From contig CM043971.1 in NCBI GenBank assembly GCA_014529385.2, forward strand, positions 99,155,985-99,219,984: a stretch of 64,000 nucleotides of DNA. Reading direction: 5' to 3'. This document shows positions 12,634 through 23,900 of the stretch, in pieces. The notes below the pieces were generated by a model. The model worked only from the letters and a program-made list of their open reading frames with translations. It ran no database searches and was not told where the DNA came from. Each line of letters starts with the position of its first letter. The stretch's first letter is position 1. The DNA is from Adiantum capillus-veneris. Its lineage: Eukaryota; Streptophyta; Polypodiopsida; Polypodiales; Pteridaceae. A program made the position numbers and the translations under genes.

Positions 12634-13020
12634 TTGTTGCCGATTACAACTCGTCGGACTCTGATGCTGGCCAACAAGAAGCATCAACCTAATAGACGTG
12701 TTCGTAGGCGCTTTACTCAAGCAACATACACGAGGGCACAAAATGTAGCCTCTTCAAGCTCAGAGAGTGACCATGCAGAGTATAATTCTAACCAGGCTAT
12801 GTTTGAGCCCAAGATCGACAAAATGATCGAGATGATCATGGATTAGGAAAGGCTTGTCTATGATAACATGAAACATGATGCCGACATGCCCTTGTATGAT
12901 GGAGCACGAGTGTGTAGATTGAAGACGCTCTTGATTCTTTTCAACATGCAGAAAAGGTTTGGATGGAGTGACACTAGCATCACAAAACTTTTCACGTAAT
13001 CTCGTGCATAGTGTCGATTT
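12634..13020 (+). pseudogene. CACTA tnp2 transposase N-terminal remnant
   Basis: Translation around 12860-13000 gives MPLYDGARVCRLKTLL followed by FGWSDTSITKLF. This parallels IYEGAKISVLRTCL and YGWSDASVTALF of the inner CACTA transposase (44610-44720). That block precedes the catalytic tnp2 domain in En/Spm-type transposases. Stops and missing downstream sequence show it is dead. Confidence 0.68.
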
Positions 13021-13210
13021 CAATAAAAAACTATACATGTATAATGTACCAAATTACGAGAGATGTTATTGTTTTTCTCAATGTAGATTTCTAAAGGAGC
13101 ACATATTGCCAATTGATAATGTCATGCCAGAATCAAATTGTGAATTAAACTGTCATCATTAACATGTTTTAATGTCAAATGTGTTTTTTCTAATGTAGCT
13201 ATCGATCCAT

Positions 13211-14095
13211 ATGCGTTTTATGTTTCCTTGGACCCTGAGCAGAGGAGGTGTACGGAGTCCACCACGGCCCGATACACTGGCGTGTCGTTCCACTCCTTTG
13301 GAGTCTTCGTCTACTTCAAATCAATCAGTAGTGGTGGAGGTGGTGGCTGCCATGGAGGAGGCACCATTGAAGCTTCAACACCGCCTTGTAGTCGTTGAGG
13401 CTCCTTACCTCCCCCTACTTTGCCACCGCCCACAACGTCGCCCTCTACTTTGGCTTTTGCGTGACTAGCGGACACTCCAAGCTACACACCATTAGCTACT
13501 CCTTCGAGACTCACCCCACTTGACACCCCTCGTTTTGGAGCTTAGACTCTTGTGGACACACTTGCAACCACAACCCCTCTCGGGACACCACTCAAGACCC
13601 ATGCTGAGACGCCTGCAATCAAACTTAGGTTAAGCAGCCTTAGAGGAGAGGTCTTGCCATACTCGATCAACGTTAGCGACAAATTGATCTTGGATGAGGA
13701 TGACAAGAAGTTGATTTTGCGCATGCGCGACCTGTGCTCTTAGGTTTTTTGGCACTACATATTACATAAAAGGTCAAAAGTGCCCGATGAATTAAAAGAC
13801 AGAGTCGTCAGCATTTTGCATGGCGAGTTTCTCATGGCAAATCGGGAAGAGCGCTTCAACGAAGACTTAATGAGGGTGCGAATGCGCGAGTACTACAAGC
13901 ATAGGTGCACCGAAGTGCAAAAAGCAATAAAGCATGGGTGGAGTAGGCCAGCTTGGTTGAGTAAAAAGATTGGAAGATTGTAAGCGAGAAGCACGCAAGA
14001 ATCTCGACAAGTGGAAGCAACAATAGGAGGTGGCCGGAGCGCGAGTAGAGGCATGCCACATAGGAAGTGGTGGATGGGTGTCATTTGAGACCGAC
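13211..14095 (+). pseudogene. CACTA second-ORF (TNPA-like or transposase-associated) remnant
   Basis: Plus-strand fragments include a Gly-rich, Ser/Pro-rich part (GGGGGCHGGGTIEASTPP) matching GGGGCCGGGSTDASTPP of the second ORF in the inner CACTA (about 48117-48175). Basic segments follow at 13552-13743 and 13780-13983 (LKDRVVSILHGEFLMANREE; YYKHRCTEVQKAIKHGWSRP). In CACTA elements such a second product usually binds subterminal repeats. I infer that role by position and composition only. It is broken by several stops. Confidence 0.6.
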
Positions 14096-14519
14096 TTTGT
14101 AAGTGTTATTACATTGCTCTCTAGGTTTAGTAGTTTTGGGTATTTGTGTTCTTAAGTTTTAACATGACGTTTTCTTTGTATGTCTTGAACAGTGGCGGAT
14201 GATTGGACGTGACTCCACACTGTACGAGCGCGAGTATGTGGGCAGAAAGGGCTAAAACGCCCTTATGGACATTCTGAGCTCTCGACCTGGCTTGGTAATT
14301 ACTTAATTTTATGCTCTTAAATTTATTGTATTTTAATAACAAGTTGTTAGATTGTTTGATATTTGTATGTTTATACTTACAAAAAATTGTATTGTTTTTT
14401 TGGCAAAATTTAACAGTTACGCCGTTGGGTCACGATGAGACGTTAGACTAGCCGATGTCAAATTAGTCCTAGCTAGGACTAGTTAGTTTTACTTCTATAT
14501 AGCAGAAATTAGGAGATGA

Positions 14520-15430
14520 CGTGTATACATCAATTTTGTAGATTGTGAACAACAATGTAAATTGGTTCTATAGTTTTTCATAATGACTTTTGGTTCTATA
14601 GTTTTGAACAACAATGTAATTTGGTTCTATAGTTTTTTGTAGATTATGAACAGCAATGTAGTTTGGTTCTATAGTTTCTCATAATGTGTAGATTGTGAAC
14701 AACCCCCAATATTTTGTGATAAATTCCCAAAATGCCCTTCAAATTTCTCAAAATTCCAAAAATACCCTTGATTGCTCTCCTACGAGGTTAAATTTCTCCA
14801 AAGATGATAAAAAAGTTGTAGATTTTCATAAGATGAAGATTGATTGTTTATCAATAAAACATGCTAAAACTAGAATGTGAGTCGGATATGCAGGCTCTGG
14901 AGATGAATAGACCTTTTTTTTCCCAAGTGATTTGCTACAAATTACATGGTAAGCTCCCCAAAATGGATCTCAACTGCAAAAAAAGAATAAAGACTAGAAA
15001 ATATTGAACAGTCCAACCAAATAGACACAACAATATTTATGAAATTTTTGAAATTTGAGGGGAATCAGAAAGGTATTTTGATAATTTTCCTTTTTAAAAA
15101 ATATCTCCCCCTCTTTTTCTCCCTGTGTCTTCGCTCTCCCATCTGTCATCTCTCTCTCTCTCTCCATCCACGCGTGAGATCCTTGCCTTAATCTTCATGT
15201 CAAAGAGGGTATCTTCAAAGATACCCTCTAATTCAACCCAAAAGTAAAATTGGTTGGACCTACTTGGTTCTACAGTCTTTTGTAGATTGTGAACAACAAT
15301 GTAAATTGGTTCTACAGTTTTTGATAATGACTTTTGGTTCTACAGTTTTTGTGGATTGTGAACATCAATGTAATTTGGTTCTACAATTTTTTGTAGATTC
15401 TGAGCAACAATGTATATTGGTTCTAGAGTG
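14520..15430 (+). repeat. Degenerate minisatellite around TTGGTTCTATAG
   Basis: Units containing GTAGATTGTGAACAACAATG followed by TTGGTTCTATAG recur at 14535-14705 and again at 15255-15425, about 45-65 bp apart. About 550 bp of A/T-rich single-copy sequence separates the two blocks. The array sits between the second-ORF remnant and the terminal repeats, the same place where the inner CACTA carries GGTTATG repeats. Confidence 0.65.
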
Positions 15431-15544
15431 CTTTTGTCAATTTATTGTTTTTGTCAATTCACCCTCATTTTGTCAATTCTATGCTTTTACATTATGTTCA
15501 ATATATATATGGTTGATGGGGTGACAAGGAATACATCAAATAAT

Positions 15545-15778
15545 TTTATGCTATGGCATCGCTATCAACATCGCTATTTAGGGATCTGCAGCGTCGCTAT
15601 TAGCATCACTATAAGCGTCGCTATGGGCATTGCTATATAGCGACACTTATGGCGACATCGATAGCGACAATTTCTTTGCGATGCTAATAGCAACATTTTT
15701 AGCGACACCGAGGATAAAACAGTCCCCATACATTTTCTTTGCTAAGGCTATGACAAGCCTTAAGCACCTCTTGTAGTG
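15545..15778 (+). repeat. CACTA right subterminal repeats and terminus
   Basis: Short direct and inverted copies of GTCGCTAT/ATAGCGAC are clustered at 15550-15710. The element ends CTTGTAGTG at 15778, reading CACTACAAG from outside in. Such subterminal clusters are the binding sites for the CACTA DNA-binding protein in characterised En/Spm elements. The motif resembles the TATCGACG motif of the inner CACTA. Confidence 0.75.
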
Positions 15779-15866
15779 AGATCTTTTGTTTTATGGCCTT
15801 CAGTATGTTCTTTTTGGTATTTTAGAGGGCCCTTCATGCTCCCAATTGTTGCAGTGGTATCAGAGC
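15779..15866 (+). repeat. LTR end and initiator-Met primer site of an unclassified retroelement
   Basis: TGGTATCAGAGC at 15855-15866 is the standard plant initiator-Met primer binding site. It directly follows a possible LTR end in TTGTTGCA (15853). The LTR start is missing because the CACTA remnant abuts at 15778, so the CACTA may have inserted into this LTR. I could not assign coding sequence downstream. Confidence 0.55.
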
Positions 15867-16958
15867 TATAAGCTACGTTCCAACGACTGCTGACCTCGGA
15901 TATGTCAATAAAAGCTAAGTGATTTTTCTCTCTTTCTCTCTGTTTGCAAATACTTTTAATTGAGAAAAACTTATGTTAGTAGAGGAGCAATAACTGCATG
16001 GGATAGCCAAGGCCTTTGTGCCCCCTTTGTGGTTAATTAAAGTTTCTTTTTGTTTTGTTATGTGATGAAATCATTGTAACTATCTCATGAATAGTATTAG
16101 GTGTTTATTATCATGATGCTCATGCCATGATTGTAAAATTATTCATATGGATTATATGATTGATTGCTTACAATTAAGAAATCCGTAGTTAAGTATAGTT
16201 ATTAAATCGAATAGCATAATTACGGGGAAGTGATATTTTGGCTATATAAGAATAGCTTGCATTTGAGGAGTGACAGATGGCTTTAGAAAGAGACCAAATT
16301 GTTTCAAAGAAAAGAAGAAGAAGCATTGAATTTAGCCTTAAATAGAACTTCCTTTTTCTCTGATGTTAAGCTCAGTTTTAATTGTTTTAATTCTACGATC
16401 AATTTTGCATCACTTATATGAAGTTCGATATCATGTTTAATGAAACATATGCCTTTAGGATAGCATGACATTTTCTTGGACTATGTCTTGGGAGAAAAAT
16501 ATTCCTTCAGGGTGTCAGCCGCATACAAAGCAATACAACAACTGCCCCCTCTTGCATGCAATAGCCACCACACCAAAAGGCACAAGGACAAGTGGTTCGT
16601 CAATGAGTGGAGTAGCATTCATACTAACCAAAGGTAGTGGAGCTGCCATCTAATATGGGACTCTTTGCGAGACTTGATCTCCGAGTATGATGCCTTCATG
16701 AGCCACAATGACATTGCCTTCACGTTCACTGAGCTCATGTATGGCCTCGATACCATGGAACTTCACAAATCTCTTTAATTAGAGGGGTTGCCATATGAAA
16801 ATCAAACTCATAACACTCTATTTCTCAACCAATGGAAATTTTTTGTTAGGATTGTCCCTTTTTCATTAGCAGAAAGGGGAGGGTTGGTGGCCGTTGTTGT
16901 CCATGCTTGTAACATAATAAGTATGAGTACGGCTGGTTGCTGAAGACGCCGAAGGCGG

Positions 16959-17017
<59 letters not shown>

Positions 17018-17301
17018 CTCCCCCTTTTTATCCGATGCACGTGAGCTTCTCTCACTTTTGGCATTTAGCCTTCAGCTCGCACACGTCGACACGTGTAAAG
17101 GGTACTCGAACTGCTCTTATAAAATACATATAGATTGGCACTGCAGGAATGTCTTCAATGCGAGTAGTGCTCAGGGCAAGCTCTCTGCCTTTCGCGATGA
17201 CCCATGCTTCCATGCCCACCTACTCGCCAATGGTCTCGTAACACGGGTTTCAAGGTGCAACTTTCAGACCTTGGGCAATGTGCTTTTTATTTGCTTCACA
17301 G

Positions 17302-17346
<45 letters not shown>

Positions 17347-17350
17347 ATGT

Positions 17351-17427
<77 letters not shown>

Positions 17428-18771
17428 TATGCAGACAAGCTTCTCGTATGCTCTCTAGCACCCAACACATACACAATGCTCTCCCTCTTTGGATCTCTGT
17501 GCACCGAAGTTTGTTGCAATGCTATGCGATAAAGCTTGCAAGCTCTTTAGTGATCTCTCTCTGCATCCGCCTCCTGCATTTCCAATGATTTCAATTTAAT
17601 CATTTAGAAGCTTCATAGTTTCCACATTTGCTCTTTGTACTCCACGCTCACATTCTTCAGTTTTGTTCTTGAGATTCTTGAATGGGCCAAAATTATCAAC
17701 ATGGCTACTACACCTACATTAGCCCATGGTTGATTGCTCAATATGGAATGGTTGACACCAAGAGGGCTAGTAGGTAGCTCAATGTTTTACTAAAGAGCAA
17801 GAACAAAAGTGGTCAATGTAGGCAATGAGCATGTGAATTTTTTTGTAGAAGCTGCTGTTGACAGATGGAATTCCTCCTGCGAACTGCCTAGGCTAGGTGG
17901 GAATGGGGTGAGTGAAAGAGAAAAGCTAAAGTCTAAGGTTAGATCAACCCTTCCTTATTTAGAAAGTTGACCCTAGGTGGTGCTAAATGATGATACCCCA
18001 AGTGTTTGGTGAAGTTGTCCCTTTGCACTAGGGCCTATTGCCTAATAGAATATTGTCATATATGACTAAGAATACAAGAATTCAAAGATGTCGAATGTTG
18101 AAAGGTCATTCTGATAGGCAACTTAGGATGGTTTGGGCAAGAGGTTTGGAAGGAATGTTGCAGATCAAGGTGGAGGTGAAGGGTCCTTGGCAACTCATCT
18201 AGCCATCTACACATGCCATGCACCACTCAAGCCAACCCCTTGGTGAGGTGAAGCACGGTGAATGTTTTGACCATGAGTGAGCTTGAGGAACACAATGTGC
18301 TCAAGGTGAAAGATCTCATTGTCCCCCTATCATGGAGGCCATTGTGATGTGTGACTCTCTTTTTTGTCATCCATACTGTTTTTCTGTCAAGGCTGAGGTT
18401 ATTGGTTCACCTCTTCTTTTAACTTCTTAAATGCACCTATGTTGAAAGCCTTACATCTATATCCTCTATTTATTATGGATAATGGAGGGCAAGCAATATT
18501 AAGGGAGCCCATTGGTACCATGAAGGCTGACGCAAGAGCTATTGTGTGGTATCCACAACACGTGCTTATACAAAGAAACTCCCTTTGTCATCTAGCTCTA
18601 CCCAATGACTAAGTAATGAGAAAATGACATTCATCATCTTTGTTTCGACCTCTATTTCTCTCAAGTGAAGATCCCCCCCCCCCCCCAACACCCGAAAACT
18701 TCTCTCAACTTTTGTACACAATCTAGGTCAATGGGTGTGTATGAATGGGTTTTTGGGGGGGGGTGGGTGTG

Positions 18772-18820
<49 letters not shown>

Positions 18821-19163
18821 ATTGCATGTACACAAGGGGGATAAGGGAGACAAATTATGGTAGTATGGATACAAAGGGAGGGCACAATATACACTATATG
18901 TGCTATTGAAATAATGCAATGAATAGCTTGTAGAGTTGCAGGTATACTCACTTCTATCCCATTATGCTGAAACTATATTGTAAGGGGATTTTCTTGGGAA
19001 CATTTTTTCATTAAAGTCAAAACATTGTCTCTTGGTCTTCGATAATTTAGTGTATTTCTTGAAGAGTAGCACATAACTCCACCTTAAAAAAGGGGCAAAA
19101 TGTTTCATGGGTAGGATGCCTTCAAATCCTAGCAAGAGCTCTTGACTTCTTTTCATAGGGAAC

Positions 19164-19216
<53 letters not shown>

Positions 19217-19273
19217 TTCGGTAACGAACGTTGCTAATGAGCATACGGAGGATAAAGCTACAAAAATTGATGT
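15867..19273 (+). other. Unclassified retroelement debris and simple repeats
   Basis: No protein domain is recognisable in 3.4 kb. Microsatellites are (CT)n at 16961-17015, (CT)n/(CA)n at 17302-17346, (CT)n at 17351-17425, (GA)n at 18776-18818, a 14-base C run near 18673 and a 30-base C run at 19166-19195 followed by (TC)n to 19216. Open frames here (for example 17058-17588) are driven by the repeats. The stretch at 16660-16780 could be a weak gag-like relic downstream of the primer site at 15855, but I cannot support it. Confidence 0.6.
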
Positions 19274-21034
19274 ATGTGGAAGAGTCATCATAAAGTCATG
19301 AAAAATGTCTCTTACATAGAATATAAAGCAATTCTAAAAAACATGGAATTATCTCTCCCAAAAGTTGATAGGGAAAGAAAACACTCATGGTCACTTGCAC
19401 ACATAAAATTTTCTCTCCCAAGTGTTGATAGGCAAATTGATTCATCGATGCCATCCAGAGGGTTACCTCCTAGTAGGGGGGATGATAATCATAGGATTGA
19501 GCTTATACCAAGAAGATCTCCTCGTAACAAGCCTCCTTATTAAGTCTCACCAGCTCAATAAGAGGAGATTATGTCACAAGTCAATGAAATTCTGCAAAAA
19601 GGAATGGTAGGACCTAGCTCTTCACCATTCTATTCTCATGTCTTATTAGTGCACAAAAAGAATGGTACATACAAAATGTGTGTAGACTATCATGCATTAA
19701 ACAAGACGATAGCAAAGAACATATTTTTGGTCCCAAGGATTGAGGATTTATTTGATAAGATACAAAGATCTACTTTAGTAGAATAGACCTTAAAACTGGC
19801 TATCATCAAATACAAATTTTACCGAAAGATATTCACAAGACAACCTTTAAGACTAACTTTGGCTTGTGCAAATATCTCATCATACCTTTTGGGATGAAAA
19901 CTGCTCTAGCCACATTGAATCTGGAAATAATTTTTTGTATACATAGGTCTTACACTAGAGTATTCTTTGATGATATCATGGTCTACTCTAAGTCCTTAGA
20001 GGAACACAAAGATAATTTTAAAGCAGTGTTCCAAGCATTACAATTCATACTATAGAAGATTCATTGCAAAATTCTCAGCCATAGTAGGACCATTACATGA
20101 TTTGACCAAGAAGAACGACAAGTATGTTTGGACTGAAAAGGAGAGAAAAGATTTCACTAAGTTTAAAGAGAGACTCATCTCAACTTGTGTTAGTGCTAGA
20201 AGACCTCTCAAAGCCATTTGAGGTCCATTGTGATGCTAGTGGTGATTGTCTTAAAGAGGTACTACTTCAAGAAGGGCATGCCATTGCATATGAGAGTTGT
20301 CAATTGCACTCTAGCATAATGATTCTTGGCATCTATGAAAAAGAGCTTCTATATGTCTTACATGTTGTGGTGAATAAGTGGAAGCATTACTTACTTGGGA
20401 TGCCCTTTATCATTTGAATGGATCACTAGAGTCTCAAGGACGCCATGACACAACCCAAGATTTTAGACAAACAAATGAGATGGACAAATTTCCTTTTACA
20501 ACTTCATTTTCATATTGCTCGCATTCTTGGAAAGCACAATCAAGTAGCCAATTCACTCTCACGTAGACTTCAATGCAATGTTGTGTCATAGCCTCTCACA
20601 ATGATCTAACCTCTATGGTAGATGAGTATGTTACAGAGCCAAATTTTTGAGATGCTATGTCTACCATAGCACTAGGAAAGATGCAAGAACTATAGGTGGT
20701 TCAAGATGGCTATCTTCTCTATGTCTCTTGGCTATGTGTTACTAAAAGTTTAAGAGATAAGGTCATCTATGAATCACATGCTCCGCCATATGTTGGGGAT
20801 AGAGGGATTCAGACAACAATGAATGCAATTGAAATATGTTTCTTTTGGCCTACAATGAAAAAAGACATACAAGGATACGTGACTCAAGCATTACTTGCCA
20901 AAATATAAAAAATGACCATGAGGAAAGCAACTTAGTTTGCTCCAGTCGCTCCCAATTCCCAATCCTCCATGGGAGAGTATTGCTATGGATTTTATCTTTT
21001 GCTTACCAAAGTCTATCCACGGGAATATGGGGTA
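19274..21034 (+). pseudogene. Chromovirus copy B: decayed RT, RNase H and integrase start
   Basis: Collinear with chromovirus C. RT block at 19430-20055 (PSSSPFYSHVLLVHKKNGTY; palm VFFDDIMVYS). RNase H block at 20220-20420 after an internal deletion (CDASGDCLKEVLLQEGHAIA). Integrase zinc region at 20700-20908 (VIYESHAPPYVGDRGIQTT). Stops and frameshifts are frequent. Gag, protease and the integrase core are absent. It stops near 21030, where a minus-strand LTR-like sequence begins. At 20595-20630 it keeps the undisturbed form of the site where E2 inserted into chromovirus C. Confidence 0.85.
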
Positions 21035-21152
21035 TGAGACAGGGATACTAAACTTTATACTATCTTCCTAGCCTCTAGGCCCTTGCCAATATATAGGCAA
21101 CCCCCAAGCCGACTTCAAACTTGGCCCTTAGCCTCTAGGCCCTTGGCTTGAC
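21035..21152 (-). repeat. Putative short LTR of a minus-strand gypsy remnant
   Basis: The plus strand reads TGAGACAGGG... and ends GGCTTGACA. It is followed by a C-rich tract (about 21153-21166) that is a polypurine tract on the minus strand. That is the order expected for the 3' LTR of a minus-strand element. It interrupts chromovirus B just after its HGNM-like codons. About 118 bp is short, so it may be truncated. An internal near-duplicate TAGCCTCTAGGCCCTTG occurs twice. Confidence 0.55.
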
Positions 21153-23380
21153 ATTCCTCCCCCCTTGGATAAACGTTTTTGTCTTTGAAAACAAAAGTGT
21201 TCTTAAAATTTCTTCTAAGAACACATATGTTTTCTCAAGTGGCACCTACCTCAGTCTATCTTTCCACTTGACTAATGCTTGTTGACGTACATGATGATGC
21301 ATACATAGATCATGGTAGTTGAGTATACGCTCAGGTTCATGCGGTTGATTTGGAGATTCAATGAAATCAACCAAAATCTAATGATCAATAACATTGTCGT
21401 CCTTATGTAAGCGTTTATGTAAATGAATTACATAGAATATCACAGCGAGAGTGCATAGGTAATGAGAGTTTATAGGCATATCACCAACTTGTTTGAGTAT
21501 ATTAAAAGATGCACACTACTTCAAACATAATCTAGGTTTTGGCCCAATCTTTACTTTTTGAATGCTTTGGCACACGCAAAAATACCTCTTTCCCTTTCGT
21601 GAAGGTAACTTGCCAATGTTTCTCATCAGCATAGTTTTTTTCAACTGATCCTATGCTTGTTGAACATTTTGACAAGAAAATTTTAGCATTTTCATATGGT
21701 CTTGGAGGAAATCCTTGATGACCCATTGAAGATTTTTAGTCGCCAAATCCACCGTAACTAGTGACCTAGGTTGAAAACCATACATAAGAATGAAAAAACT
21801 AAAATCAAGCATCACATGCTTGGCACTATCGTAAGTAAACTCAAGAATAGGAAGATAATCTTCCCAATTTGATTGCTTCTTGGTAACGTATACTTGTAGC
21901 ATATCCTCTAGCACTTGGTTGACTTGTTCAGTCTGACCATCCGTTTTAGGATGATTCTATGTTGAGTTGTGTACCCAATTGTTTGAACATAGCCCTCCAA
22001 AACTGATTGTTAAACTTGGGGATCATGATCACTTGCAGCATTACTTGGTAGTCCATACAACCTATACAGATTGTCCACAAATAACTTAGCTAACTCTAGA
22101 GCCTTAATGGTGGATTTGGTTGGAATAAAGCTGCAAATTTAAGTCAAACAATCTACGACCACCACCCATATCGACTCATGACCTCGTACAATGGTTGGTA
22201 AACCCACAATAAAATCCATAAAGATACTTTTCCATTTACCATTGTGAATATCCAATGGATGCAAGAGACCTCTTGCCTTTAGGTACTCTGATTTAATTAC
22301 TTGACATTTTTGGCAATGCGAGACATAATCTTAAACATAGCCATGTAGATTTGGCCAGTAAAATTGTCGTCTTTTTGAGAGCATAAGTTTTCTTTATGCT
22401 TGGGTGCCTTGCACTTGGACTGTCATGCCATTCATAAAGAATCTGGCACCAAATGTCTGTGTCCATCAATTCACAAACTTTCCCCTTGTGGAGTAGGTAC
22501 CCATCATATATGGAAAAAGTATTCCATATCTATAGCTCATCACTCAAAAGAGAAGAAATGGATGTGGAGGTTAAAGACACACTACTAGCACTGGAGTGAG
22601 AAAGATTCCTCATTTTCACATGGCACCACACTTTAGAGTATGCATCATTATGCTCTCATATGCCCTTGAGAGATTCTAGAAACTCACTTTGAAACTCGGT
22701 AAAAAGAAGAGAGTTGATCTCAGGCATGTGACTATGAGTATCAGCTACCACATTGTGTTGTCCGTTATGATACCAGTGCTTTGTATCATACTCCTAGAGA
22801 ATCTCAGCCCACCTGGCCTTTTAACACTTCAAGTCTGTTTGCTGTGTAAACCATTTTATGCTTTCATGGTCAAACACAATCTCAAACTTAGCTCCATACA
22901 AATAATGCTGCCATGTCTTCAAAGTAGATACTATTGTATAGAGTGCTCTTTTGTAAGAAAAATAATTTTGGGGTGTTGAATCAAGCCTCTTGCTTTCAAA
23001 TGAAATTGGCCTTCCCTCCTACAGAACAAATGCTCCAATAGCATGATTGCTAGCATCTGTTTTTAAAACAAATGGTTTCAAAGGATCCACAATAGCCAAA
23101 ATAGGAGCTATAGCTAATGTGTCCTTGAGAGCATCAAAACTTTTCTATTAAGCTGCACCCCACTGAAAGGTTTCCCCTTGGCTTTTAGTTGGCCCACCAT
23201 CAAAACAACAATATGAGCATAGTTTTTAACGAACCTTTGATAAAGTTCGAGAAATCTTAAAAAGTTCTATAACTTTTCTAGATCCATGGGAGAAGGCCAC
23301 CTCTGAATGGTTGCTCTCTGAAAGTTGCCGCCCCATGGTGGTAGATAGAAAAAATTATCCAACTGCTGCAGGTACTAGCA
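21153..23380 (-). pseudogene. Decayed minus-strand Ty3/gypsy pol (integrase, RNase H, RT connection)
   Basis: On the minus strand, 21532-21914 encodes integrase C-terminal sequence (KKQSNWEDYLPILEFTYDSA; FILMYGFQPRS). The stretch at 21920-22380 corresponds to the integrase core in broken frames. The region 22700-23150 gives RNase H (LKTDASNHAIGAFVL; FESKRLDSTPQNYFS; YGAKFEIVFDHESIKW). The region 23160-23300 gives the RT connection part (FLRFLELYQRFVKNY). It differs from chromoviruses B and C and from E1 and E2, so it is a further gypsy family. Its 5' half is missing where chromovirus C begins. Confidence 0.75.
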
Positions 23381-23484
23381 TTATCAATCACTTCAGGCTT
23401 CTAGTGTAGAGTCCACAAATCTTTAAGCAATATGGTCACCTTTATTTTGGTCAATGGTGCCAATGTTAGCGGGAAATGTTACAT

Positions 23485-23496
23485 TGGTATCAGAGC
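23485..23496 (+). promoter_or_regulatory. Primer binding site, initiator tRNA-Met (chromovirus C)
   Basis: TGGTATCAGAGC lies one base after the LTR end AATGTTACA. The same LTR end occurs at 9965 and 51748 in the other family LTRs, which confirms the 5' boundary even though the rest of the 5' LTR is missing. Confidence 0.85.
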
Positions 23497-23900
23497 ACAA
23501 GGTTTCTCATTTCTTGCTCAAGAAGGGAGGTCCTCAAGCTAGCTATAAATGGTTGTTGTTATTAATTGCAGTTGAGTGAGTAGAATATGGATTTTTCAGC
23601 CTTATAGTGCGCTTTCCTTCGTGCAGATAACGGGGCATCACCATCAAGAGCTATGGTCTTAATAGTGGAGTCCTATGGGGCTTGCCTATGGCTTAACCAC
23701 TATTGTGCTATTAGAACCTTGACAGGAGGCGGTGCTGTTTTGGTGTTGAAAGACACTCTCTTCTATTCCTTGCTATTAATGATATTCAAGCCATGGGTAC
23801 AATGGCTTGAGTGCTTTTCTAAAGGGGTAAAGAGGAGTAGCAACTAGGGCTTGAAGTGCCAAAGTACACCCAACAAAGCTTACACCTAAAAGTTGTTAGA

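Larger units (their letters stand above)
9966..15778 (+). mobile_element. Old CACTA (En/Spm) transposon remnant, right part
   Basis: Four signals define it. The sequence at 9990-10060 matches the internal region of the inner CACTA at 42750-42815. Blocks at 11985-12110 and 12125-12320 match 43980-44175 of that element. Decayed transposase and second-ORF segments lie at 12634-13020 and 13211-14095. The right end at 15545-15778 has subterminal GTCGCTAT-type repeats and finishes in TTGTAGTG, the inverse of the CACTACAA terminus. The left terminus is not visible because the chromovirus 3' LTR interrupts it. The possible 3-bp duplication on the right is AGA (15779-15781). Confidence 0.78.

Noticed and set aside
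16465-16790. Possible gag relic downstream of the primer site at 15855
   Set aside because: A weak resemblance in one frame only, with stops; not enough to call.
17058-17588. 176-codon plus-strand open frame
   Set aside because: Most of it is Ser-Leu and Thr-His from (CT)n and (CA)n repeats; no domain or codon signal outside them.
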